From a virus, in the IMG/VR virus record IMGVR_UViG_3300043436_001446, positions 1-40,543 of that record: a DNA stretch of 40,543 nucleotides, one strand, 5' to 3'. The position numbers and the translations under genes were made by a program. The notes under the pieces were generated by a model. The model did not search any database and was not told the DNA's origin. It saw nothing but the letters and a program-made list of their open reading frames with translations. This document shows, piece by piece, positions 7,159-15,238 of this stretch. Position 1 is the stretch's first letter; every line of letters starts with the position of its first letter.

Positions 7159-7346
7159 AAAACCTCCCTGTAAACAAGCCCAACATATGCGGCAACAGTT
7201 ACCGCAATCATTACGACATAACACGCTACAGCTAGCCAGTCGCGCTTTGGCTTTGGTGTTGCGCCGTTAATTTTGTACAGTGGCTTTTCTTGCATTTCCA
7301 GCTCTCCTGATTTTATCCGTTCACTTGTATAATCAATGTAGTTCAT
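7155..7346 (-). CDS. 63-residue tail-anchored membrane protein, first of the overlap chain
   Basis: A polar N-terminal half (about 1-37) is followed by one hydrophobic helix (about 40-58, VACYVVMIAVTVAAYVGLVY). The ATG at 7346 has GAGG five bases upstream and is preferred over the GTG two codons earlier. It begins an unbroken chain of eleven overlapping genes that runs to 5105. The function is unknown. Confidence 0.6.
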   Translation of the reverse strand: MNYIDYTSERIKSGELEMQEKPLYKINGATPKPKRDWLAVACYVVMIAVTVAAYVGLVYREVL

Positions 7347-7380
7347 ATGCACCTCGAAAAGTGCCAGACAGCTTACTTGG

Positions 7381-7704
7381 CTATTTGTTTAAACTCTGCA
7401 CGTATTGCAGGGCTTGCGTTAGTTGGTCGTGACTGTAAATCTCAATACACCGAAACGATTTACCGTTTTTGAAGTGTGTAATTGATGACAGCGGGCCACA
7501 AGCTTGCAGCCAAACCCACTCGTTATCAAATGAAGGCGAATTGAATGCGTCAACAGTAAAGCACAGTTGCGCTAAAACATCATACCACGCTGCTGTACGA
7601 CCCTTATCTGCTAGAACTTGCCACTGCTTGCGCTTAGCTGGCGACAATCGACGAAACGAGCGGTCTGCGATTCCGATTTTGTTACATAGGTCTTTTTGTT
7701 TCAT
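7381..7704 (-). CDS. Hypothetical protein, first gene of minus-strand small-gene operon
   Basis: This 107-residue protein starts at 7704 with a good GGAGAG about five bases upstream. The basic N-terminus (KIGIADRSFRRLSPAKRKQW) might form a helical DNA-binding segment. The rest is mixed alpha/beta with three Trp residues. It is the first gene after the operator-bearing promoter at 7737-7765, so it is expressed early or under the same control as the overlapping chain that follows 34 bases later. No family is recognised. Confidence 0.6.
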   Translation of the reverse strand: MKQKDLCNKIGIADRSFRRLSPAKRKQWQVLADKGRTAAWYDVLAQLCFTVDAFNSPSFDNEWVWLQACGPLSSITHFKNGKSFRCIEIYSHDQLTQALQYVQSLNK

Positions 7705-7736
7705 TTTTCTCTCCGGTTTGTTGTTTCGATAGATTC

Positions 7737-7765
7737 AATATAGAGGCCAATAATGGCCGCGTCAA
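7737..7765 (-). promoter_or_regulatory. Strong sigma70-type promoter with palindromic operator in the spacer
   Basis: Reading the minus strand, TTGACG (7765-7760) is followed by exactly 17 bases and TATATT (7742-7737). The spacer contains GGCCATTATTGGCC, a perfect inverted repeat (7745-7758), so a dimeric repressor bound there would block RNA polymerase. The promoter lies just downstream of the terminator of the replication operon and 33 bases before the start at 7704. The same core recurs at 28156-28167. Confidence 0.75.
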
Positions 7766-7794
7766 TATTATTTTCAATTATTTTTTTTGCAGAT

Positions 7795-7818
7795 ACAAAA
7801 AAGGCGCATTAAGCGCCT
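7795..7818 (-). terminator. Rho-independent terminator of the replication operon
   Basis: On the minus strand AGGCGC and GCGCCT (7818-7813 and 7807-7802) form a 6-bp stem over TTAAT, followed by TTTTTTG. The stop codon of the gene at 7809 is inside the loop. It separates the replication unit from the small-gene operon. Confidence 0.8.
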
Positions 7819-8357
7819 AGTTCATTCAAATAACTAATCCGAGCCTCAATGCTCTGTATCGCCTCTTTCAAATCCTGCAACTCATCCTTCGCGCCGCGCT
7901 TGCCAGCAGCAAGTAGTTTTTTAATAGCGTGGTCAATCTCAGGCGATCCAGTCGGAAACGCATTAAGGACTCTGTAGACGTCAACAACGCATTTGCCGCT
8001 GCCGTACTTACCTATGATGGTGCGGTCGTATTTGTTGGCTTGCGGCGCTGCTGGTTGCGCCTCGTGCTGTTCTCTGATGTCGTCGTAGTGCCCCATATCT
8101 TCTGTCGTCCTATCTCTGCCGATTCGGTCTATTCTTTCGTCTGTTGCTGGCCATTCTTTATTCAGCTCACAATAATCATCTGCATCATAAAAATGCAGTT
8201 GTGGCCTGCTTGAACTTTTCCATTCGCCACTAACGCCAGTTTTGTCAAAATGCCAAGTTCCGCCAACTTTTCTAAATAACCCATACGCAAAAAATGTCGC
8301 ATCTTTAGGTGCAAGATTCCAGTTTACTATTTCCACAAGTAACTCCAAAAGCGCCAT
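7809..8357 (-). CDS. Conserved phage protein with C-terminal kinase-loop-like helical domain
   Basis: This 182-residue protein has an N-terminal Trp/Tyr-rich part (1-75). Its C-terminal part (about 108-182) I recognise from many unrelated phage early proteins: KYDRTIIGKYGSGKCVVDVY, then a hydrophobic VLNAFPTGSPEIDHAIKKLL helix and an AGKRGAKDELQDLKEAIQSI helix. That domain is often fused to other phage early proteins and has no settled function. The gene lies 21 bases after ssb and ends in a terminator, closing the replication operon. Confidence 0.65.
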   Translation of the reverse strand: MALLELLVEIVNWNLAPKDATFFAYGLFRKVGGTWHFDKTGVSGEWKSSSRPQLHFYDADDYCELNKEWPATDERIDRIGRDRTTEDMGHYDDIREQHEAQPAAPQANKYDRTIIGKYGSGKCVVDVYRVLNAFPTGSPEIDHAIKKLLAAGKRGAKDELQDLKEAIQSIEARISYLNELGA

Positions 8358-8378
8358 TTCTGGCGCTAGGTTGATTGA

Positions 8379-8846
8379 TTAAAAAGGCGGATGGTCAAAG
8401 TCAGGCTGTGCGTAACCTTGCTGCGGATTAGGCGCTTGATTATACTGCGACTGCGCTGGCCTTGGCGCTTGGTTGTAAGCCTGCTGCTGTGGCTGCTGAG
8501 CTGGTCGCTGCTGTGGCGCTTGCTGGCCTTGCGGTGCGAATACAGCGCCTAACTTGGCGTCGAGCAATTCAATAGACAAGACCAAGCCGTTTTGACCTTG
8601 AAACTGGCGAATCTTCAACTTGTCGCCTGACACTTCTACAATCGCGCCTTCGACCAATGCTTGTTGGTAAAACTGCACTTGTGCTGGCGCTTTGGCGAAT
8701 ACTGCACATTCGTAATTCGTCCATGCGTCTGCTTTTGTTTCGCGGTCGTAATACTTAACACCTAAGCGCAAACCAAAACCCGTTGATTCACCAGCCTGGA
8801 ATTGTGTTGCCGCTTTGTTTAGCTTGCCTGTTACTGTTGTTGACAT
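8379..8846 (-). CDS. ssb: Single-stranded DNA-binding protein
   Basis: This 155-residue protein has an N-terminal OB-fold-like region (about 1-105) with an FGLRLGVKYYDRET strand pair and a VEVSGDKLKIRQF strand. A long Gln/Pro/Ala-rich linker follows (about 108-147), and the protein ends in DFDHPPF, which resembles the acidic Pro-Phe tip by which SSB recruits partner proteins. It would coat ssDNA during replication and recombination. The ATG at 8846 follows an AAGGAA Shine-Dalgarno. It sits next to YqaJ and Erf, its natural recombination partners. Confidence 0.8.
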   Translation of the reverse strand: MSTTVTGKLNKAATQFQAGESTGFGLRLGVKYYDRETKADAWTNYECAVFAKAPAQVQFYQQALVEGAIVEVSGDKLKIRQFQGQNGLVLSIELLDAKLGAVFAPQGQQAPQQRPAQQPQQQAYNQAPRPAQSQYNQAPNPQQGYAQPDFDHPPF

Positions 8847-9079
8847 TGTTTGTTGTTCCTTCTTTGTAAGAGTTTTTTTAGCCAGTGCACACCTTTTGCG
8901 CAATAAACTATTTTTTTAGAATGCTCAAAACGCCAGGTTAACCCTTGGCAATCTTCCATCCAACTGTCACCAAATCCGAACTTGTGTAATGGCTCAGAAT
9001 TTACTCGCCACTTTCGCAGCGTAACCGGATGGACGCCGAGCTCTTCGGCAGCCTCCGCTGTTGTCATTGTCTCTATCAT
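8831..9079 (-). CDS. MerR/excisionase-like HTH protein
   Basis: This 82-residue protein begins with a clear winged-HTH-type segment (TTAEAAEELGVHPVTLRKWR, residues 6-25), typical of helix-turn-helix excisionase or MerR-like domains. The remainder has several Trp and a basic C-terminus. It overlaps the upstream exonuclease gene by ATGA and ssb by 16 nt. It may regulate the operon or assist replication. Without an integrase nearby, an excisionase role is unlikely. Confidence 0.7.
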   Translation of the reverse strand: MIETMTTAEAAEELGVHPVTLRKWRVNSEPLHKFGFGDSWMEDCQGLTWRFEHSKKIVYCAKGVHWLKKLLQRRNNKQCQQQ

Positions 9080-9744
9080 TGCTCAAATGCCTCATAAATC
9101 TCCTGTAAGTCACGCAGGGCAATTTCTGCGCGTTGGTCAAACTCACGCATCATCTTTTCATCACGCGCAAAGCAGACGCTATGAAGCTGCTTAGATTTGA
9201 ACCGCGGATCATACTTTGCAACGTGCCAATGTGAGGCGCCGCTAACCCACATGCAAAACTGGATCTGCTTCAGTTCTTCTTTTTTCGGCATGTTGTCGCG
9301 CACAAATTTTATAAACTCGCGGCTTGACCATGGGCATTTCAGCTCAAGGCCGGCGCCGTCACTGCAAATTCCATCTGGTGAACAGCCAAAACTGCCGGTC
9401 AGATCGCGATAGATAAACGGTACCTGTTCAACTTTTAAACCGGTAATGAATTCAAATGCAGCGTATGCGCTTGATTCGTGATCGCGTCCCCACTGCAAAG
9501 CCTTGGCGTTGATTTCTTCAGGCAGCTCACCGGTTAATTGTTCTGCTGCTTTTTCTGCAATGTAGTTTTTGTAAGTGTCGGTTGATTCGCCGGCTAAAAA
9601 GTCACTGGCTTTGCTTGCTGTGATTACGCCTAATCGAGCACTGAACCACTCAGGCGAGCGCTGTTCAATCAGTGCAGGGTTAAACCCTAATCGGCTGGTA
9701 TGCTCTGCCAATTGCGCCAAAATTAAATCTTTACTCAGTAGCAT
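9076..9744 (-). CDS. YqaJ-family viral recombinase / alkaline exonuclease
   Basis: This 222-residue protein contains the motifs of lambda-exonuclease-like PD-(D/E)XK nucleases: RSPEWFSARLGVITASKASD (29-48), GRDHESSA with a conserved Glu, SPDGI and the catalytic LELKCP. Such 5'-3' exonucleases resect dsDNA ends to give ssDNA for an annealing protein. The gene overlaps the 3' end of the Erf-like gene by 14 nt, forming the usual exonuclease plus annealing pair of phage recombination systems. Confidence 0.88.
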   Translation of the reverse strand: MLLSKDLILAQLAEHTSRLGFNPALIEQRSPEWFSARLGVITASKASDFLAGESTDTYKNYIAEKAAEQLTGELPEEINAKALQWGRDHESSAYAAFEFITGLKVEQVPFIYRDLTGSFGCSPDGICSDGAGLELKCPWSSREFIKFVRDNMPKKEELKQIQFCMWVSGASHWHVAKYDPRFKSKQLHSVCFARDEKMMREFDQRAEIALRDLQEIYEAFEQ

Positions 9745-10423
9745 TTGCTTTCTCCGCGTCTTTGTTCATCCGTTTAAGTTTTTCGTTAAGCAAGCCAATA
9801 ACAATGTTGGCCGCTTGTTCTGGTAATTGCTGGAAGCCGTAAACCTGACCATATTTCAGCACATTCATACAAGCATGCGACAATATGGCGCCTTCTTCTG
9901 TCTGCGTAGCCGCCAGCAAATCAAAGAATTGGCTAACTTGCGCGTCAGTTGCATAAACAATTTCAGGCTCTTTATGGTTGCGGCTTTCGTCGTTTTCACC
10001 GGTTTCAATTGCAAACACTTTCAAAATTGCTGATTTAGTTGCGTATGTAACCGCTTTTCCTGGTGCCTTGTCGCCGTTGTCGTTGGCATGGCCAACAATG
10101 CGCACAGTTAACCGGTCGGCGCCGTCATCAATGTTTACAAAGTGAATGTTAAACTCGCCTTCGTAAAGCATCATTGCAATGTCTTTTGACTTGTCGCGAG
10201 CAACTAAAACTTTTGATTCAAGCTGCTCCGGATAAATCACAATGCCATTTTTAACTACTGACTCGCGCACCATTGCTACAACTTGGTCATGACTTACCGC
10301 GGAGTAATTGGCGCCGCCGCCAGATACTTTTTTGTCTTTCTTGATGTAATCAATTTCTTGCATCACAGCGTTAATGCGCTGGAAGATGTTTTTTGTGCCG
10401 GCTTGCGCCGCTTTTCCTGTCAT
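9731..10423 (-). CDS. erf: ERF-family single-strand annealing recombinase
   Basis: This 230-residue protein has the typical ERF region: YSAVSHDQVVAMVRESVVKN (about 40-59), an internal beta-rich segment, and GKAVTYATKSAILKVFAIET followed by GENDE. The family is named after P22 Erf, which anneals complementary ssDNA and circularises the permuted, terminally redundant genome by recombination. The role matches the terminal redundancy inferred here. A 51-base gap separates it from the nuclease gene upstream. Confidence 0.88.
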   Translation of the reverse strand: MTGKAAQAGTKNIFQRINAVMQEIDYIKKDKKVSGGGANYSAVSHDQVVAMVRESVVKNGIVIYPEQLESKVLVARDKSKDIAMMLYEGEFNIHFVNIDDGADRLTVRIVGHANDNGDKAPGKAVTYATKSAILKVFAIETGENDESRNHKEPEIVYATDAQVSQFFDLLAATQTEEGAILSHACMNVLKYGQVYGFQQLPEQAANIVIGLLNEKLKRMNKDAEKANATE

Positions 10424-10474
10424 TTCGTTTCTCCAAATGGTTTATATTGCCAATCAATAGTAGCCATTTAGCTA

Positions 10475-10921
10475 CTACAAAGCAAGCTCTTTTATTATTT
10501 GTTTTGCAGCATCAAGACCGAACGCAACAAAGCACCGGTTGCCGGCCGATGCCATTGCGGATAAAACTTGCAATTGCCGGCTAAAATGCTGGCGGCTTTT
10601 TGTGTTGCATAGCGACTGTTTAACGCAACGCCTTTTCATTTCGATATAAATTGCCGGCACTAGCGCAATGCAAACATCAGGCGCCCCATCAAGAACACCC
10701 TTCTTTTTATCCATAACAATTCCATGCACCGGCTTCATAGACTCGTTTGGTATGTGGTAAATCAAATTGACCAGATGCGGGTAATTAAACTTTAGCCACG
10801 ACACAAAGCTGATAAGGTCTGAATCTTCACTATTGCATGCTCCGGCATAATCGCCTCCAAAAATGGCGACGTTATCCGGTATTTCTGCGCTATAAAATTT
10901 AGTTACTTTCAGCAGCTTCAT
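10475..10921 (-). CDS. VRR-NUC-like nuclease
   Basis: This 148-residue protein has the PD-(D/E)XK layout of VRR-NUC enzymes: KKGVLDGAPDVCIAL (the Asp), then AIYIEMKRR (Glu-x-Lys), then a helix containing RQLQVLSAMASAGNRCFVAF. VRR-NUC proteins act on branched or ssDNA ends and occur next to phage helicases. The start at 10921 lies inside the last codons of the helicase gene (23-nt overlap). A Holliday-junction-type role is an inference. Confidence 0.72.
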   Translation of the reverse strand: MKLLKVTKFYSAEIPDNVAIFGGDYAGACNSEDSDLISFVSWLKFNYPHLVNLIYHIPNESMKPVHGIVMDKKKGVLDGAPDVCIALVPAIYIEMKRRCVKQSLCNTKSRQHFSRQLQVLSAMASAGNRCFVAFGLDAAKQIIKELAL

Positions 10922-12791
10922 TAACAACGACCTCATCAGCAGATAAAAACTTTTTCCGGTTAATCACTGAATAGCCTTTTGGATTAATCCGGTGCGTTAT
11001 GTGTGTCGGCTTGTCTGCAAACTGGTTAATTGCCGCGGCAATCTCTGCGTTATTTCTCGGCCGTACAATTTTGTTTTTCTGGTCAGGCAGCGGCGCATGC
11101 TGTTGCAGCCAGCGGTACCACATATTTTTAATGTGTGGCTGTGGGCTAAATGGGCTAAAAAACTCCCGCGCAATTTCGTCTTTCTCTACGCCATCGTCAA
11201 AATATTTACTATCAAGCTGATAGGTAATAATCAGATTATCGCCTTTGCCTGGTGATGCCTTGAATGATAATACCGGTTTAAAATCAGCGTCAGTGTAAGC
11301 TTTGTTTAGCAGCTTAGCATTTGGATCAATCAGTGTGGCGCCACATTGACGGCAATCTTTCGCAGTGGTGTCGTTATGCGTACCACAGTTTTTGCAATCT
11401 CTGAAAATCCAGAAGTGATCGCACCGCGTACCTTTGCTATCAACTCCGCAACACCGGCGGGCATGCTTACTGTTTAGCGTTTCGCACTTCGGACATTCTA
11501 TCGAGTCATCGCGTTTGTCTTGGCGTTTTTGCAGTAATGCCTGATTTACAATTGGATCGTCGTAAATGTCGCCCATGCTTTCAAAAGTGTCAGTGAAGTC
11601 TAAAACAAGCGCATCTGATTTCTTGATGCCGGCCGCGGCCTGTTCTGGTTTTAACTGCCGAAGCACTCGGCCGGTTAGCTGAATCAAAAGCGTTAAGCTG
11701 CCAATCTTACGCAATATCACAAGCATGTCCCAAATAGGCACGTTTACACCGGTTGTCAGGCAGGTTATTTGTATAACGTACTTCAGTTCGCCGCTTTTTG
11801 CTTTGTCTAAAATGGCTTTGCGGTTTTTTGTGCTGGTGTCATCTGTCACGATGCCCCATGTGCCATCCGGTAAGCATTCAGCAACTTGCTCACAGTGCTT
11901 TTTGCTGGCGCAAGTAATCAGAACTCCATTTCTATTTCTGGCAATATCTTGCACCTGCTCCATGATTTGCTGTGTCATGGTTTTATCTTTTGTTAACTTG
12001 CGACCCATAGCGGCAAGCTCTTTCTGTGTGAAATCGTGGGCGCCTTCTCCGCCGGCCGGCTTGAACTCGTTTAAGTCATAATGGTGATCATCATCGCCAA
12101 AGCCGAAAACTGGCGGCACCAAAAAGCCAAGCTGAATTAGTTGCATGGTACCAACATCAGAAAGTTGATGCTTCCAGAATGCGCCTTTGATTGCTTCAGT
12201 GCCGCGGTAAGGCGAGCCGGTGTAACCAATAATTCGCAGCTTTGGTTTTTTCAGTTTGAAGTGTGCAATTATTTTTGCGTACTGCGAAAAGTCTTTGTTG
12301 TAAAACAATTCATCAAAGCGCTGGCTGTATTCTTCAGATGTTAAAAGCTGCGCAATCAGGTCTTTTTGCTTCTCGGCCAGTTCAATACAGTCAATAACGT
12401 CTTGCCAGTGCGTCATGTGGCATTCGTCAATTAAGATACAATCTGGCAGCCAGTTACTAAACGCATCAAGCAAGTGATTACTAACGGTGCCTTCGGTACC
12501 CATGACGCAATTGAACACTGTGCTTTTCTTGCCAAGGCTAGCGCTGAAAATTGAAGTTTTAACGCCAATAGCCCACGCATCATCGGCATTTTGCTCAATT
12601 AATTCACCCTGGCGAGCAAGCACAAGCACCTTGCCGCCTTTGCTAACGATATGCTGGCACATGAAAGCAATGTTGATTGTCTTGCCGGCGCCAACGCTCA
12701 TATTGTGATAAGCCGGCTCATTCGATGCTTTGCAATGCTCAATCGTGGCAATGTGTGCCGGCAGTTGGTACTCTGGTCTGAGTTGGTACAT
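10899..12791 (-). CDS. Superfamily 2 DEAD/DEAH-box helicase with zinc ribbons
   Basis: This 630-residue protein has Walker A MSVGAGKT (31-38), a DECH box (122-125), TGSPYRG motif III-like region (about 191), and QLTGRVLRQL as motif VI (about 384). Between about 435 and 500 lie CxxC pairs (CPKCETLN, CRCxH-type, CKNCGTHN, CRQCGATL) forming one or two zinc ribbons. It probably unwinds DNA at the phage origin or during recombination. It follows the DUF3987 gene by 14 bases and overlaps the nuclease gene. Confidence 0.87.
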   Translation of the reverse strand: MYQLRPEYQLPAHIATIEHCKASNEPAYHNMSVGAGKTINIAFMCQHIVSKGGKVLVLARQGELIEQNADDAWAIGVKTSIFSASLGKKSTVFNCVMGTEGTVSNHLLDAFSNWLPDCILIDECHMTHWQDVIDCIELAEKQKDLIAQLLTSEEYSQRFDELFYNKDFSQYAKIIAHFKLKKPKLRIIGYTGSPYRGTEAIKGAFWKHQLSDVGTMQLIQLGFLVPPVFGFGDDDHHYDLNEFKPAGGEGAHDFTQKELAAMGRKLTKDKTMTQQIMEQVQDIARNRNGVLITCASKKHCEQVAECLPDGTWGIVTDDTSTKNRKAILDKAKSGELKYVIQITCLTTGVNVPIWDMLVILRKIGSLTLLIQLTGRVLRQLKPEQAAAGIKKSDALVLDFTDTFESMGDIYDDPIVNQALLQKRQDKRDDSIECPKCETLNSKHARRCCGVDSKGTRCDHFWIFRDCKNCGTHNDTTAKDCRQCGATLIDPNAKLLNKAYTDADFKPVLSFKASPGKGDNLIITYQLDSKYFDDGVEKDEIAREFFSPFSPQPHIKNMWYRWLQQHAPLPDQKNKIVRPRNNAEIAAAINQFADKPTHITHRINPKGYSVINRKKFLSADEVVVNEAAESN

Positions 12792-12805
12792 TTCTTTTAT
12801 TCCTG

Positions 12806-14329
12806 TTATGCCAATTTTGGATTGATGTAAATAGTACCTTCATGCTCCACAATGTAGCCGCGGCGCTGTAGCTCTGGGATGTATTCGTCTTTCAGTTTGG
12901 CAGTTAAGCCTGTTACATTGGCGATGGCGCCGCGGCCTTTGATGTTGTCTCTGAACTGCGCAATCTTTAAAATGCCGCGTTTTTTCTGTGACATTTCCTG
13001 AAGCTTTGATGCGATATAAGCGCATTCTGTTGACTTGCCGGCGTAACCTAAATCATCCGCCGCCTTAACGTATGTTTGGCTAAGCTGGTCAAAAATGCAA
13101 ATTGCCGCGGCAACCGTTTGTTTTGCAACTTTAACCTGCTGGCGGCCGGCCGGCTTCCAGTTCTCTGCGATATGTAGTAAGCAGGCAATTTTAATAATTT
13201 GCTTATCAGCCTTACCCATGGCGCCGCGCAACATGGTGTTGCTGTACATTTTGCCATCTGCTAACTCTGGTTCGATTGCTTGTCTAAACTTCACAATCTC
13301 TTTCATTCCGTCTGCTGACACTTTCAAAACAACTTCTCCTGATGCAACGCAAGACTGGATCAGGTTAAAGTAGCAATCTTTTAACTCTTGCGGCGCTGGG
13401 TTCCAGTGCGAAAGATTTCTTGTTCCAAGTATCGGCCTTTCCGACAACATCAAGATGCGCTCTGAAACGCCACGGCCTGACATGCCGGCTTGCAATATTC
13501 CTCTGATGGCGTCTTGTTGTGCTATAACTGCGACGCTTCCAAAAACATAGCCTGCGTTATCTCCGCGGGTAACTCGGCTTGAGCTTAGCCATTCGTTATC
13601 CCAAGCTTTTAAAAATAATTCGTAGTTTGCAGACTTTGACGAATCGCCGTAAGTGCTACCCATAATGACGCTGATTGCTTCAGCTTCGGCGCTGATGATA
13701 TTTATCATGCCGCCTTGCTTGAACGCCTTTGATTCTGCTGCTTCTGCCGTTGTGTTTGATACCGCATAGTCGATGCGTCCAAGGCTTTTAATCTTTACCT
13801 GCATCTCGTATATTTCATCATCAAGACCGCCGCCGGCTTTGTCGTTTTGCGCTTCCATTTCTGCCAACTCTTTGGCCAGCCGGTTGCGCTTTTTTGCGTT
13901 TTCTTTGTTCAGCGCATCAAAAGCCATGGCAACAGGTTTACAGAAAAATCCGTTAACGCCTGACTTGCCGGAGCTTGGCGGCTGCGCTGTCACTGCGTAA
14001 AGATTGCAAGCGCATTGGTCGTTGTAATATTCATATTTAAATGTGCGATTTACCGCGGCACTTAAAACCGCAAGCCCATGCAAAAAGACGGTGTTTGCAG
14101 GAAACTTATACTCATCACCAACAGCTTTGCAAAGCTCACCAAACCAGCCGCCATGCTTAATTAAATCGACTTCTGCATAGTCTTTATCTTCGCTGCTGAT
14201 GTAATCAATATCAGGCCAATAAATAGGATTTTTAATGTTTGCGCTATGCAGATCCATTGCGGCTACCGGCAATGGTAAGCCTTCTTTTCTGGCGTGCTGG
14301 CTGGCTTTTAAATAGTCTTGATTAACCAT
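12806..14329 (-). CDS. DUF3987-type P-loop replication protein
   Basis: This 507-residue protein matches the DUF3987/YfjI pattern: a P-loop AQPPSSGKS near residue 113, a coiled-coil KRNRLAKELAEMEAQ segment, then INIISAEAEAISVIMGSTYG and a DNEWLSSSRVTRGD region. These proteins are primase- or helicase-associated ATPases of phage and plasmid replication modules. The ATG at 14329 overlaps the previous stop; a start four codons earlier is possible. Together with the gene before it, which may be a Toprim remnant, it could form a split primase-helicase. Confidence 0.78.
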   Translation of the reverse strand: MVNQDYLKASQHARKEGLPLPVAAMDLHSANIKNPIYWPDIDYISSEDKDYAEVDLIKHGGWFGELCKAVGDEYKFPANTVFLHGLAVLSAAVNRTFKYEYYNDQCACNLYAVTAQPPSSGKSGVNGFFCKPVAMAFDALNKENAKKRNRLAKELAEMEAQNDKAGGGLDDEIYEMQVKIKSLGRIDYAVSNTTAEAAESKAFKQGGMINIISAEAEAISVIMGSTYGDSSKSANYELFLKAWDNEWLSSSRVTRGDNAGYVFGSVAVIAQQDAIRGILQAGMSGRGVSERILMLSERPILGTRNLSHWNPAPQELKDCYFNLIQSCVASGEVVLKVSADGMKEIVKFRQAIEPELADGKMYSNTMLRGAMGKADKQIIKIACLLHIAENWKPAGRQQVKVAKQTVAAAICIFDQLSQTYVKAADDLGYAGKSTECAYIASKLQEMSQKKRGILKIAQFRDNIKGRGAIANVTGLTAKLKDEYIPELQRRGYIVEHEGTIYINPKLA

Positions 14330-14888
14330 GTTCAACCTCAATTAATGATGCGGCCTGTAGCGCATCCATCCATTTAACGTGTCTGGTTTGCTCGATGTTG
14401 CCAACCGGAAACCATACATCTACCGCGCCGCAAGCGTGCAATGCGTTTCTGATTGCAGTTTGTGATTGGCTCTTGATGTAGCACTCTGTGGCGCCAGAAA
14501 ATTGAAAAGCGCTTACGTCTGTGCAAAACATCACAGGGATTCCGGTTATTCTGTTGAGCAAAAGAGATGTGATTAAGTCGGTGCAAAATATTAGTGGCTT
14601 ATCACAGCCGGCAAAAGCAGCAACAAGCTCATTATGCTTGACAATGCTGCCGGCATAAAATCCACATTGCCGCGGCTTAAAGCTTCCTGCGTAACTAACG
14701 CGGCCGATTCCGTCAGTGCATGCAATGGCTGTAATGTTCCCACTGTGAAAGTCTACCATTGGTGCCGCAACAAAACCCTGATATTCAAAAAGGTCAGGCC
14801 AGTCCAAAGCGTTTAATCCGGCGCAGGCAATCACCTGGTTATCTTCAGTCAGTGGCTTGCATAACTTTAAGTGGTTTGCGATGCTCAT
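14322..14888 (-). CDS. Possible Toprim-like primase-associated protein
   Basis: This 188-residue protein precedes the DUF3987 gene, the usual place of a primase or Toprim domain. A segment reading KPLIFCTDLITSLLLNRITG followed by a strand and IRNALHACGAV resembles the strand-helix-strand of Toprim domains. However, the canonical Glu and DxD acids are not clearly present, and FCTD occurs where EG is expected. I rate the Toprim idea as weak; it may be a degenerate or non-catalytic version. ATGA overlaps on both sides place it firmly in the operon. Confidence 0.45.
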   Translation of the reverse strand: MSIANHLKLCKPLTEDNQVIACAGLNALDWPDLFEYQGFVAAPMVDFHSGNITAIACTDGIGRVSYAGSFKPRQCGFYAGSIVKHNELVAAFAGCDKPLIFCTDLITSLLLNRITGIPVMFCTDVSAFQFSGATECYIKSQSQTAIRNALHACGAVDVWFPVGNIEQTRHVKWMDALQAASLIEVEHG

Positions 14889-15238
14889 TTTTTATCAGCC
14901 GGATTAGTTAGCTTTAAATCAATGTCAATTGTCAAATTTCCATCTGCTAACTCTTGCGATAAATAGCAAAACAAATTCGGCAGCCAGTAACCGCGGTTAA
15001 GCCAAAGCGCAACGCAATCGGAAACACTTTTACCAATCAACTCATCGTTAAAAATTGCATCTGCTGCGTTAAAGTTTGCGGTACCGCGGGCAAACTGAGC
15101 AAAGCTTTTCGCGCAAATCTCAACGCCTTTTGTAAAATTTCCGCCGCCGGCTCTTTGCATTCTTTCTTTAGCTGACAAACTGACAACTGCGCTAATTGCT
15201 GTTTTGCCGCTGTTTTTTAGTGTTTTGCTTCTGGTCAC
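14885..15238 (-). CDS. First gene of replication operon, GTG start, unknown function
   Basis: This protein of 117 residues starts at a GTG (15238-15236) preceded at ideal spacing by a perfect AAGGAGG (15251-15245). An upstream in-frame alternative has no such signal, so the GTG is the likely start. The basic N-terminus (TRSKTLKNSGKTAISAVVSL) and Ala/Phe-rich middle are not diagnostic. As the first leftward gene beside the putative origin it could be an initiator or regulator, but nothing in the sequence proves this. Confidence 0.6.
   Translation of the reverse strand: MTRSKTLKNSGKTAISAVVSLSAKERMQRAGGGNFTKGVEICAKSFAQFARGTANFNAADAIFNDELIGKSVSDCVALWLNRGYWLPNLFCYLSQELADGNLTIDIDLKLTNPADKK

Noticed and set aside
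8831-9079. Excisionase of a temperate phage
   Set aside because: The HTH is excisionase-like, but there is no integrase, attachment site or CI-type repressor in the complete genome.
10999-12708. Several plus-strand frames opposite the helicase gene
   Set aside because: They are shadows of a clearly recognised helicase, with no start signals and no coherent protein patterns.
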